From Ruminococcus_G sp964621905 (lineage in GTDB: Bacteria; Bacillota; Clostridia; Lachnospirales; Lachnospiraceae), in the NCBI GenBank assembly GCA_964621905.1, contig CAZUNG010000008.1, positions 52,754 through 116,753 of the forward strand: a stretch of DNA of 64,000 nucleotides, read 5' to 3'. Below the pieces are notes generated by a model that was given only the letters and a program-made list of their open reading frames with translations, searched no databases and had not been told where the DNA came from. Position 1 is the first letter of the stretch. Each line of letters starts with the position of its first letter. The position numbers were made by a program, and so were the translations under genes. Below, piece after piece: positions 8,947-16,431 of this stretch.

Positions 8947-10371
8947 ATGAACAAATTAAAAAAGAACAAAATGTTTCCCTTTATTCTAACTTTGCTGAAT
9001 ATGGGGTTCTGGGTTTGTTTTCGTTACCAGCCAAAATTTTTCCAAAAGCATCCGGTTGCCCTGTTGATCAGAGATCCCTGGATTCAGCTTTTCACCTTTA
9101 TGATTCTGGGCATCACATTGACATGGCTTTTCTGGAAGCCGGCTTTGCAGAAGCGGAAAATCTGCTTAAAATCGCTGGGTGTGGGAATTGGCTTCCTTAT
9201 ATTTCAGATACTCTATAATTTCGCCGGTGATACTCCGACGTATCAGGCGGATTTTCGTATGATGACGGCAGGACTTGTAAGCGGTACTGCTGTTTTTTAT
9301 TTTGCTGACCGCCTGTCTCCATCTTCAGACAGCACCGCAGAGGAAGAGACAGTTTTTCTTGATTCTCTCAGTACATACCGCAGTCACCTGATGGGACTGG
9401 CGATGCTTTATATTATTCTGTTTCATATAACGTTTTTAAAAGTCCGTTTCGGCATTGGTCTGATTGATTTTTTTGCCGGTTCCGGAAATTCGGGAGTCGA
9501 TATCTTTATTTTTTTATCGGGTCTCGGGATGATCTATTCTCTGTCTAAAAACTTTAAGTTAAAAGAGTTTTATAAAAAACGCCTTCTCAGGATATACCCG
9601 GGGTACATTCCTCTGGTCGGTCTCTACTCGCTGGTCTGCATGAAGGCCGGATTGTGCAGCATCCGGCTTTTATTAGCCAACTGTGCGGGTATCAGTTTCT
9701 GGTTCAGTTCCAGTCCCTGTGCCTTTAACTGGTATGTTCCCGCGATACTGCTTTTTTATCTGTTGACACCAGGAATCTTTCTTCTGCTGAAAAACGGCGG
9801 CACGAGGCAGCGGAATGCCGTAATTTTGTGTGTCCTTGCTATTTTACTACTGATCATAAATATCGATTTTATCAAAGTTAAACGTCTGAATGTTGCGTTC
9901 TCCAGATTCCCTGTATATATCCTGGGCATGCTGGCCGGATTCTGGCTGCTGGAAAAGAGATCCATCCGGAAATCTGAATACGACTCGTTAATTCCCATTT
10001 TTTTTGTGTGTATCCTCCTGGCATATGTAAAAAGCCACTGGCACATCCCGATCATTGGATGGCACTGGCTTCTGTATGCGATTATCATGCCTGCATTCTG
10101 TCTGATCGCTTCGCGGATTATGACCCGTGTAAACGCAGGATCACCGGTGATGAGATTCCTGTCCTGGACGGGAAAAAACAGTTTTTTGATCTATCTGTTA
10201 AATATTATCATTGTACGCTTTATCAGAATGTTTTTCCTGCACTCTCCGGAAAATACACCTCTGACATATAATCTCTATGCACTGGTTTCCACCGCGCTTG
10301 TTTTTCTTCTTGTTTATCTCTATTTAAGCTTCAAAAAATATCTGATGTGCAAAATGAAAAGACATGTGTAA
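8947..10371 (+). CDS. acyltransferase family membrane protein (OafA/YrhL type)
   Basis: 474 residues with about ten or more membrane helices. The N-terminal helices extend to about residue 120, and the acyltransferase-3 core starts near YRSHLMGLAMLYIILFHI. It includes the catalytic-type His in that helix, RIYPGYIPL after the second core helix, and a C-terminal FLSWTGKNSFLIYLLN. This family O-acetylates or O-succinylates surface polysaccharides or teichoic acids. An earlier in-frame ATG (8908) lies inside the promoter. The ATG at 8947 follows AAAGGA by about 9 nt and is preferred, with 8941 possible. It is transcribed divergently from the polymer operon and shares a bidirectional terminator with the BCCT gene. 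Confidence 0.8.
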   Translation: MNKLKKNKMFPFILTLLNMGFWVCFRYQPKFFQKHPVALLIRDPWIQLFTFMILGITLTWLFWKPALQKRKICLKSLGVGIGFLIFQILYNFAGDTPTYQADFRMMTAGLVSGTAVFYFADRLSPSSDSTAEEETVFLDSLSTYRSHLMGLAMLYIILFHITFLKVRFGIGLIDFFAGSGNSGVDIFIFLSGLGMIYSLSKNFKLKEFYKKRLLRIYPGYIPLVGLYSLVCMKAGLCSIRLLLANCAGISFWFSSSPCAFNWYVPAILLFYLLTPGIFLLLKNGGTRQRNAVILCVLAILLLIINIDFIKVKRLNVAFSRFPVYILGMLAGFWLLEKRSIRKSEYDSLIPIFFVCILLAYVKSHWHIPIIGWHWLLYAIIMPAFCLIASRIMTRVNAGSPVMRFLSWTGKNSFLIYLLNIIIVRFIRMFFLHSPENTPLTYNLYALVSTALVFLLVYLYLSFKKYLMCKMKRHV

Positions 10372-10386
10372 CCACAGCAGTAATAC

Positions 10387-10419
10387 AAAAGGGGAGATCC
10401 ATCATGGATCTCCCTTTTT
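10387..10419. terminator. bidirectional intrinsic terminator
   Basis: A 10-bp perfect stem (gggagatcca 10392-10401 / tggatctccc 10405-10414) with a 3-nt loop, flanked by an A-run on the left and a T-run on the right. It serves both the plus-strand acyltransferase and the minus-strand BCCT gene, whose TGA stop is the loop itself. Confidence 0.85.
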
Positions 10420-11976
10420 ACTGAGAGCGTCAACGTCGTCGGCACTCTGTGAATTTCTGGACTGTCTCAGTTCTCTGAAGAACCCCCACACGATCAGAAT
10501 CATAATAATGCCCAGCGGAAATGCAGCAATGATGGAAATCGTCTGTAGATTAGAAAGCGTACTCTCCGAAAACAACAGCGCGATCGGCAGCAGCAAAAAG
10601 ACGCAGGACCAGAACGCCCGCAGTCTTTTTCGCGGTTCTTTTTCTCCGGCCAGATCTTTTTCTGAATATCCGGCCACTACCAGTGTAATGGCATCAAACG
10701 TGCTGGCATAAAATGCAATCATCGCCAATATCAATACAATCAATGCAATCTTCGTGATGGGAAGCTGGTCAAACACTTTTAATATCACTTCAGCCGGCGC
10801 GGCTCCTCCTGTCAGCATACCTGCCAGATCTGCTGTCCCGGTTGTCTGAATGTGGAGTCCGAAACCGCCAAACACAATAAACGAGGTATAGGTTCCCAGA
10901 AGCCCGCAGGACAGCCCGCCCAGAATCGTCTGTTTAATCGTGCGCCCTTCCGATATCCTGGCAATAAAGAATGGAGTTGCCACAAACCACGCGATCCAGT
11001 ACGCCCAGTAGAAGATTGTCCAGTCCTGGGGAAATCCTGTTCCCCCGCTTCCCGACAGCCGCAGCGGATCCATCCAGGTTGACATATGGAAAAAGTTATT
11101 GACCACATTTCCGATCGCTGAAATCCCTGTCTCAATCATATAAATTTTAGGTCCAAAGATAAAAAAGATCGCCAGAAGTATTCCAAAAATAACGACACAG
11201 GCCGTTGCCAGATGAGAGATTGCTTTCATGCCTTTCATCACGGCAAAAATGAACACAGCACCGATGACCAGCAGAATAATGATAGAGGTAAGCTCGGAGG
11301 TCTTTACTCCAAACACTCTGCCGATCGCCGCCGAAAGAAGAGGCGTTGCAAGTGAAAACGTAGTCGCTGTCCCCGCAAGGAGACCCACGACTGCAACAAT
11401 ATCAATGACACGTCCCGGAAGTTTATCCGACCGGTCTTTCAGCAGCGGCCGGCAGGCTTCCGACAGTGTCTGGCGTTTTCTGTTTTTAACAAACATCATA
11501 TAGGCATAAGCGCAGGCCGGCAGTATGTAGAATCCCCACGGAATCGGTCCCCAGTGAAACAGAGGATACGCACTCGCCCAGTCCTGACGCTGGGCGAGCG
11601 TCATATTCTCCATTGCAAACGGGGTTGCCGTGTAGTAATAGCACCATTCAATCAGTGACCAGTACAAAATATCCGCAGCCATCGTGGAAGTAAAGATCAT
11701 GGCTCCCCAACTGAATGTGTTGTAGCGCGGTTTCCCGGTCTTTCCAAGACGAATCGAGCCATATCTGGAAAATGCCAGTCCCACGGCAATCAGGATAACC
11801 GCCAGTCCTAATACAATATAGAAAAATCCCAGCTCGTTCACAAATATGTTTCTCAAGAATCCGACAACATTCTGCGCCCTCTTTGGAAAACACATCAGCA
11901 GTGCAGACAGCACTGCGATCACGGCCAATGGCACAACGGTAATCGCCCAGTCTATTCTCCGGTTTTTATCGTCCAT
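10402..11976 (-). CDS. BCCT family transporter (choline/betaine-type)
   Basis: 524 residues, a 12-helix secondary transporter of the betaine/choline/carnitine family. The family signature region near 320-345 reads GFPQDWTIFYWAYWIAWF, the Trp-rich substrate site of BetP/CaiT/OpuD-type proteins, followed by ARISEGRTIKQ. It overlaps the 3' end of the HTH-NTase-choline-kinase gene by 11 nt, so the two are co-translated. The direct link to a choline kinase makes choline the likely substrate, in the role LicB plays in Haemophilus and Streptococcus although from an unrelated family. The substrate is an inference from context. AGGAG lies rather far (about 14 nt) from the ATG. Confidence 0.9.
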   Translation of the reverse strand: MDDKNRRIDWAITVVPLAVIAVLSALLMCFPKRAQNVVGFLRNIFVNELGFFYIVLGLAVILIAVGLAFSRYGSIRLGKTGKPRYNTFSWGAMIFTSTMAADILYWSLIEWCYYYTATPFAMENMTLAQRQDWASAYPLFHWGPIPWGFYILPACAYAYMMFVKNRKRQTLSEACRPLLKDRSDKLPGRVIDIVAVVGLLAGTATTFSLATPLLSAAIGRVFGVKTSELTSIIILLVIGAVFIFAVMKGMKAISHLATACVVIFGILLAIFFIFGPKIYMIETGISAIGNVVNNFFHMSTWMDPLRLSGSGGTGFPQDWTIFYWAYWIAWFVATPFFIARISEGRTIKQTILGGLSCGLLGTYTSFIVFGGFGLHIQTTGTADLAGMLTGGAAPAEVILKVFDQLPITKIALIVLILAMIAFYASTFDAITLVVAGYSEKDLAGEKEPRKRLRAFWSCVFLLLPIALLFSESTLSNLQTISIIAAFPLGIIMILIVWGFFRELRQSRNSQSADDVDALSKKGDP

Positions 11977-13819
11977 AACGTCTTCGATACTCCTCTCTCA
12001 GCTGCTTCGCCCTGATCAGACGGTCTGTTCCGTAAGTTCCAAAATCATCCCCTTCACTTTCTTTCAGCAATGTCCAGGCGCTCCACAGGATATCCTGACA
12101 GATTTTAAAAATCATGATTTTCTCCATCTCCTCCGGTCCCGCTTTCCGCTGAAAATAATACTGCAGCAGCAGCTCCTCTTCATCCGCTGTGAATTCACAC
12201 TCCAAAAGATGGGAAGCGAGATCCCACATCGGGTCATTATAGCCTGAATATTCCCAGTCGATCAGATACATTCTGCCGTCCTTGTCCAGAACAAGATTCT
12301 CCGGCACCAGATCGTTGTGACACGGCATTTTGTCCAGTCCAATCTGCAACAGCCGCTCCTGAAGCGTGTAAAAAAAATCGTCCATCTCATCAAATCCCGG
12401 ATACCAGACAGCGCCGCATCTGTCAATCAGCCGTTTGTATTTCTCATACTCTTTCATCACCGAAAAACTTCCATACAGCTTCATTCCGGACTGGTGAAGT
12501 GTGCGAAGGATCGTGGTTGTCTTTTTGACCATTTCTTCCAGACGTGCTGTTTTTCCGTTCAAAGTCACCGCTCCCTGGATACATTCTGTCACCTTGATAC
12601 CGGAGGCCACATGAAAATAAATATTTACCGGATTCAGTCCTGCCGCTGATGCAAGTGCGCTGTTGTGCTGTTCACTTTTCCGATCGATCATCGCTTCCGT
12701 GCACGCCCCCGGTATCCGAAGTATATACTCTTTCCCATGTACACGCACAAAAAAATTGGTATTCGTCATGCCCCCGCCAATGCGGACCTCTTCAACCTCA
12801 TCGTCCTGAAGCCTCAGACAGTATTTCAGTGTTTCCCGCGCCCTGTTCTCTTTTTCCAGACGCTCACGCTTCACAATCCGCGGGTAAATCCGGTTTTTCG
12901 CCCGGTCATACAGCTTTTGGTCTTCAATAACCGTCCATGCGAGATCATCCAGAAAGACTCCCTGAATCTTATACAGCCGTCCGATCGCTTCCAGCACGTA
13001 CTCGTAGTTCAGCATCGGATTTGTATTGTCCCGGAAATATTCCAACATTTTCTGAAACAGACGCAGCGTAATCCTGCTGATGCCAAGCATCTCCCCATCG
13101 ATGTGGTTCATCTGGCGGATATCCTTGGATATCCGAAATACCGTCTTATCTTTCGCAAGTTCCACATACGCTTCATCACTGGATCCGCTCGGAACCGTCA
13201 TTAAGATACCATTTGGAACGGGCCGGTTCAAAAGTGTAGTTACCGCTTTCTCTTCAAAAATCTGGTTGCTCTCCACCAGAAGAAAATCTTCTTTTACAAA
13301 ATCAGCTGCCAGCGACAGAGATTCCATCGTCCCGGTCCACTTATACCTTGGATTGCTGATCAGCGTAATCTTACGTTTTTTAAAGTATGCCTGATACTGC
13401 TCTTCTTTCGCACCTGTTATGATACAGATCCTCTCAATTCCGTTCTGTATCAAAAGATGCAGAATTCTCTCAATAACCGTCAGACCATTCACGCCAAGCA
13501 GCCCTACCGGACACGCAAATGCCTCATTGTCGCCTGCCGCCAGAATTACAGCCGTCCTGACTTTATCCGTCCCTGCCTCAAGCCGAAGCTTCACATTCTG
13601 CTGCCCTTCCCGCAGCGCTGCCAGATAAGTCTCGCCCCGCTCGGTCAGAAAATAGCGTTTCCCTGACTTTAAAAGATAATCTGCCTGCTCCATGTCTTTG
13701 AGCAATGCATTGACTGTCCCAAGCGACATTCCTGTCTTCTCCGCCAGCTGACGCTGATTCTGGAATTCGTGATGGTTCATCCAGCTCAATATTTTTTCAA
13801 ACTTTTCTGTCCTATTCAT
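11966..13819 (-). CDS. HTH - nucleotidyltransferase-like - choline kinase fusion (LicC/LicA-like)
   Basis: 617 residues from the preferred start. Residues 2-68 are a winged-helix domain (RQLAEKTGMSLGTVNALLKDME). Residues 90-305 are a LicC-like nucleotidyltransferase fold. Residues 345-610 are a LicA/aminoglycoside-phosphotransferase-type kinase with CHNDLVPEN (500-508) and LIDWEYSGYNDPMWDLA (from 519) as catalytic and Mg-binding motifs. The kinase should make phosphocholine. The NTase loop is degenerate: ILAAG (92-96) is followed by DNEAFACPVGLL, lacking the usual G-x-R and Lys, so activity is doubtful. The ATG at 13819 (GAGGATCAGGAG upstream) is chosen because an upstream in-frame ATG at 13885 lies in the -35 box and one at 13840 leaves almost no leader. 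It is co-transcribed with the BCCT gene. Confidence 0.85.
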   Translation of the reverse strand: MNRTEKFEKILSWMNHHEFQNQRQLAEKTGMSLGTVNALLKDMEQADYLLKSGKRYFLTERGETYLAALREGQQNVKLRLEAGTDKVRTAVILAAGDNEAFACPVGLLGVNGLTVIERILHLLIQNGIERICIITGAKEEQYQAYFKKRKITLISNPRYKWTGTMESLSLAADFVKEDFLLVESNQIFEEKAVTTLLNRPVPNGILMTVPSGSSDEAYVELAKDKTVFRISKDIRQMNHIDGEMLGISRITLRLFQKMLEYFRDNTNPMLNYEYVLEAIGRLYKIQGVFLDDLAWTVIEDQKLYDRAKNRIYPRIVKRERLEKENRARETLKYCLRLQDDEVEEVRIGGGMTNTNFFVRVHGKEYILRIPGACTEAMIDRKSEQHNSALASAAGLNPVNIYFHVASGIKVTECIQGAVTLNGKTARLEEMVKKTTTILRTLHQSGMKLYGSFSVMKEYEKYKRLIDRCGAVWYPGFDEMDDFFYTLQERLLQIGLDKMPCHNDLVPENLVLDKDGRMYLIDWEYSGYNDPMWDLASHLLECEFTADEEELLLQYYFQRKAGPEEMEKIMIFKICQDILWSAWTLLKESEGDDFGTYGTDRLIRAKQLREEYRRRYGR

Positions 13820-13833
13820 CTCCTGATCCTCAT

Positions 13834-13873
13834 TGTTCATTTTTTGAACACATTTTATTATACAGTTTGAACA
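13834..13873. promoter_or_regulatory. candidate operator: three TGAACA half-sites
   Basis: An inverted repeat tgttca(13834-13839)-ttttt-tgaaca(13845-13850) is followed by a third half-site in tttgaaca (13866-13873). The two direct tttgaaca copies start 23 bp apart and flank the -10 box of the choline operon. The position suits a repressor, plausibly the HTH domain of the product itself. Confidence 0.5.
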
Positions 13874-13885
13874 AGATAAAGTCAA
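13857..13885 (-). promoter_or_regulatory. sigma-A promoter of the choline kinase/BCCT operon
   Basis: On the minus strand: -35 TTGACT (13885-13880), a 17-nt spacer and a perfect -10 TATAAT (13862-13857). The predicted transcript would start near 13850. Confidence 0.75.
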
Positions 13886-13926
13886 GAAAAAAATCAGAAC
13901 TGTTTACTCACAGTTCTGATTTTTTT
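13884..13926. terminator. intrinsic terminator after the GtrA gene
   Basis: A 10-bp stem (atcagaactg 13893-13902 / cagttctgat 13911-13920) with an 8-nt loop. On the minus strand it is followed by a T-tract (13892-13884) that runs into the next promoter's -35 region. The GtrA stop codon lies in the loop. Confidence 0.8.
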
Positions 13927-14329
13927 CTTGCTTTTTAAATATCAAAAGTTTACTTGCCACATAATTAATCACAATCACAAGCACATTTGATATCACCTTC
14001 ATGACCATATCGTTCCATCCGAGATGATCCACACAAATATACATAATGGCAAGATCCATTACTCCCGTCAGAAGCCTGCACGCAAAAAAGGATGCAAGTT
14101 CCCGAATCATCAGTCCTTTCTCGAACGACCGGCTCTCAAACACAAAAAGCTTATTGGTAATATAGGCGAACAGTACGGCGGCAGCCCACGCTGCTGCCGT
14201 GCTGCCCGCTGTTCCCATTCCCAGCATCCGCGCACAGAGGTAATAGATGATAAGATTGACCAATGTGGTACACACGCCAAAGAAGAGATAGCTGATCACA
14301 CTTTTGTACCTGATTAACAGCTCCTTCAT
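13904..14329 (-). CDS. GtrA family membrane protein
   Basis: 141 residues with four predicted helices and the GtrA-type start LIRYKSVISYLFFGVCTTLVN. GtrA-like proteins are thought to move polyprenyl-phosphate-linked sugars across the membrane for envelope glycosylation. The ATG lies 3 nt after the TGA of the choline-binding transpeptidase gene (TGATAGATG) and has no SD of its own, so it probably depends on translational coupling. A terminator follows. The pairing with choline-binding wall proteins suggests a role in modifying the same wall polymer, which is inference. Confidence 0.8.
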   Translation of the reverse strand: MKELLIRYKSVISYLFFGVCTTLVNLIIYYLCARMLGMGTAGSTAAAWAAAVLFAYITNKLFVFESRSFEKGLMIRELASFFACRLLTGVMDLAIMYICVDHLGWNDMVMKVISNVLVIVINYVASKLLIFKKQEKNQNCE

Positions 14330-14332
14330 CTA

Positions 14333-15352
14333 TCAGATATTCGGATCTGTCGGATCCCAGTTCTGGCTTGGCGGAATCAAAATGGTAGCCGGCTTGTCAA
14401 ACGGCAGATACAGATTATCTCCGATTTTAACCGTCATGCCAATCGAACAATTATCATAGATCCATTTTGCGTCCCTCACGCAGAGACGTACACATCCATG
14501 TGACGCCGGCGATCCAAGGCGGTTATATTCACCTGCCGGCAATGCATAGGGGTTAGGCGCACTGCCCGCCACCGAGTGGAACAAAACGCCTCCGACAATT
14601 CTTGTCGCATACTGCCCCCAGGATGGTCCCATCAACTCTTTCCAACGGTATTTCGCAGTCGTATTAAACGTACCCGACGGTGTTGCAGTTCCCGGCAAAC
14701 CTACCGAACAAGTCATGGCCTTGACAGGTATCCGGTATTTTCCGCTCTCATCCTTTGCATAAATCGTTACCACATTTCGCACTCTGTCAACCGTCGCATA
14801 ATATGGACCTTTGACCATGCTGGATACGTCCTGTACCAGTGATCCAACCGGACCTCCGCTGGAATTCGGGCGGAAGTAAAACTTATAGGAATCAATGTAA
14901 TTCCATCCCGTCAGCATCTTTCCGCCGCTCGGATTCAGATAATACCACTGGCCGTTATATCTCATCCATTTTGTTGCCATCGCCCCGCTGGACTGAAAAT
15001 AGTACCAGCTGCTGGAAATTTTCTGCCATCCTTTCAGCATCTGGCCTTTCACACCATATGCCCCCGACTGTTTAAAGTAATAGGTTTGGCCGCCAATCTT
15101 CTGAAAACCGGTATACATACCACCGGTGATGCCGTAACCCCCGCTGGTTTTAAAGTAATATTTCTTGCCGCTGAGTGTCATCCAGCCTGTCTGGCGCGCA
15201 CCGCGCGTGCCGTAGCCGCCCGTCGGCTTAAAGTAAAATACTTTTCCTTCCATGTAAGCCCAGCCGGTATACATTCTTCCACGGTTTGCTTTTGCTCCGC
15301 CCTTCTGGAAATAAAAGACTTTTCCGTCCAGATATCTCCATCCCGTGTACAT
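14333..15352 (-). CDS. choline-binding-repeat L,D-transpeptidase, C-terminal part (after in-frame TAG)
   Basis: 339 residues starting directly at the ATG after a TAG. It continues the repeat array of the ORF at 15353-16396 in the same frame. About seven GW/YYF cell-wall-binding repeats (MYTGWRYLDGKVFYF and similar) lead into a YkuD L,D-transpeptidase domain (about 175-330) with SHGCVRLC, catalytic Cys about 287. The domain would cross-link peptidoglycan or attach proteins outside the membrane. This part has no signal peptide, so alone it could not be exported, and no clear SD precedes it. It is probably the 3' portion of one gene of about 687 codons broken by a nonsense codon. Confidence 0.7.
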   Translation of the reverse strand: MYTGWRYLDGKVFYFQKGGAKANRGRMYTGWAYMEGKVFYFKPTGGYGTRGARQTGWMTLSGKKYYFKTSGGYGITGGMYTGFQKIGGQTYYFKQSGAYGVKGQMLKGWQKISSSWYYFQSSGAMATKWMRYNGQWYYLNPSGGKMLTGWNYIDSYKFYFRPNSSGGPVGSLVQDVSSMVKGPYYATVDRVRNVVTIYAKDESGKYRIPVKAMTCSVGLPGTATPSGTFNTTAKYRWKELMGPSWGQYATRIVGGVLFHSVAGSAPNPYALPAGEYNRLGSPASHGCVRLCVRDAKWIYDNCSIGMTVKIGDNLYLPFDKPATILIPPSQNWDPTDPNI

Positions 15353-16396
15353 CTAACCGCGGTTTCCGTAGGCGCCGCCCTTCTGGAAATAGAAGATCTT
15401 ACCACCGATTGTCTTCCAGCCCAGGTACATCTGACCCTTTACGCCATAAGCTCCTGTCTGTTTAAAATAATAGGATTTACTTCCAAGATCATACCATCCG
15501 GTAGCCATTGCTCCCACTGTGTCATTTTCACTAAAATAGAAGACCTTACCGCCAATCGTCTTGAATCCGGTAAACATCTGACCTTTTACACCGGCTGCTC
15601 CGCTGGCTTTAAAGTAATAACTCTGGCCGCCAATCTGATTCCAGCCGGTCAGCATTGCCCCTTTCGTTCCGCCGAGTGTTCCTGTCGCTTTGAAATAATA
15701 TAATTTGGAATCGATCGTCTGACGTCCCTTCAGCATTTTACCGGTATTCAGATCAAAATAGTAACTCCATTTTCCTAATGACGTAGCCCAGCCTTTCAGC
15801 GGATTCCCATTTTCATCCAGGTAATAAGTAGATCCGTCTTTCGCATCCGCCCATGAAGATATCATCATGGTGCCAAGGCCGTCCAGCGGATGATCACCGT
15901 TTTCATTGAAGTAATGATAGGTTGTACCGTTGTCCGTCGATTTCAGGCCAACCTGCATGTTTCCGTTCTCATCAAAGAAATACGTCTTATCCCCGATTTT
16001 CTGCAGCCCTTTCACAGGTTCCTTACTTGAATCTGTTTCATAATACTGCCATCCGGTCTCCGTTGACTTCCATCCTGTTGCCGCCGCCGCATTTCCAGGT
16101 TTCTGAGTGCCGTCTTCCGAAACGTCAGGTATTTCTGCATTTCCCGAATCGTCACCCGTCTCGCTGTCCGACGCCGGTTCAATTGCCGGTGCATCGTTCG
16201 TTGTTCCCGGATCCGCATCCGGTATTTTCTCTACATTTTCATTCTCGCCTGAATCCTGTAATATTTCTGCAGAGGTATCTTCCGCTTCCAAAACCTTTAC
16301 TTCACTCTGAGGTTTTTCCTCCGCAGCCCAGACAGCGCTTACCGCACCCAGGCTCAGGCATACGCATGCAGTAATTGCCAACCATTTTTTTTTCAT
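15353..16396 (-). CDS. choline-binding-repeat protein, N-terminal part ending at in-frame TAG
   Basis: 347 residues: a signal peptide (MKKKWLAITACVCLSLGAVS to about residue 25), an acidic low-complexity linker (about 26-105, rich in E, D, G, S) and about ten GW/YYF repeats (for example TGWNQIGGQSYYFKASGAAG). It ends GGAYGNRG-stop. Sister repeats read KGQMYLGW or RGRMYTGW, so the TAG sits where Gln or Arg is expected. CAG-to-TAG is the simplest cause. The product could still be a secreted wall-binding protein but lacks the enzyme domain. Good SD (GAGGAG). It lies 35 nt downstream of the paralogue at 16432-18528 and probably shares its transcript. Confidence 0.75.
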   Translation of the reverse strand: MKKKWLAITACVCLSLGAVSAVWAAEEKPQSEVKVLEAEDTSAEILQDSGENENVEKIPDADPGTTNDAPAIEPASDSETGDDSGNAEIPDVSEDGTQKPGNAAAATGWKSTETGWQYYETDSSKEPVKGLQKIGDKTYFFDENGNMQVGLKSTDNGTTYHYFNENGDHPLDGLGTMMISSWADAKDGSTYYLDENGNPLKGWATSLGKWSYYFDLNTGKMLKGRQTIDSKLYYFKATGTLGGTKGAMLTGWNQIGGQSYYFKASGAAGVKGQMFTGFKTIGGKVFYFSENDTVGAMATGWYDLGSKSYYFKQTGAYGVKGQMYLGWKTIGGKIFYFQKGGAYGNRG

Positions 16397-16431
16397 CTTT
16401 ATACTCCTCTCAGATTATCTACTACTGTTGC

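Noticed and set aside
11966..13885. Start of the HTH-NTase-kinase at the far upstream ATG (13885)
   Set aside because: That ATG lies in the -35 box of a perfect promoter. The first residues (TLSCSNCIIKC) are unlike the family start.
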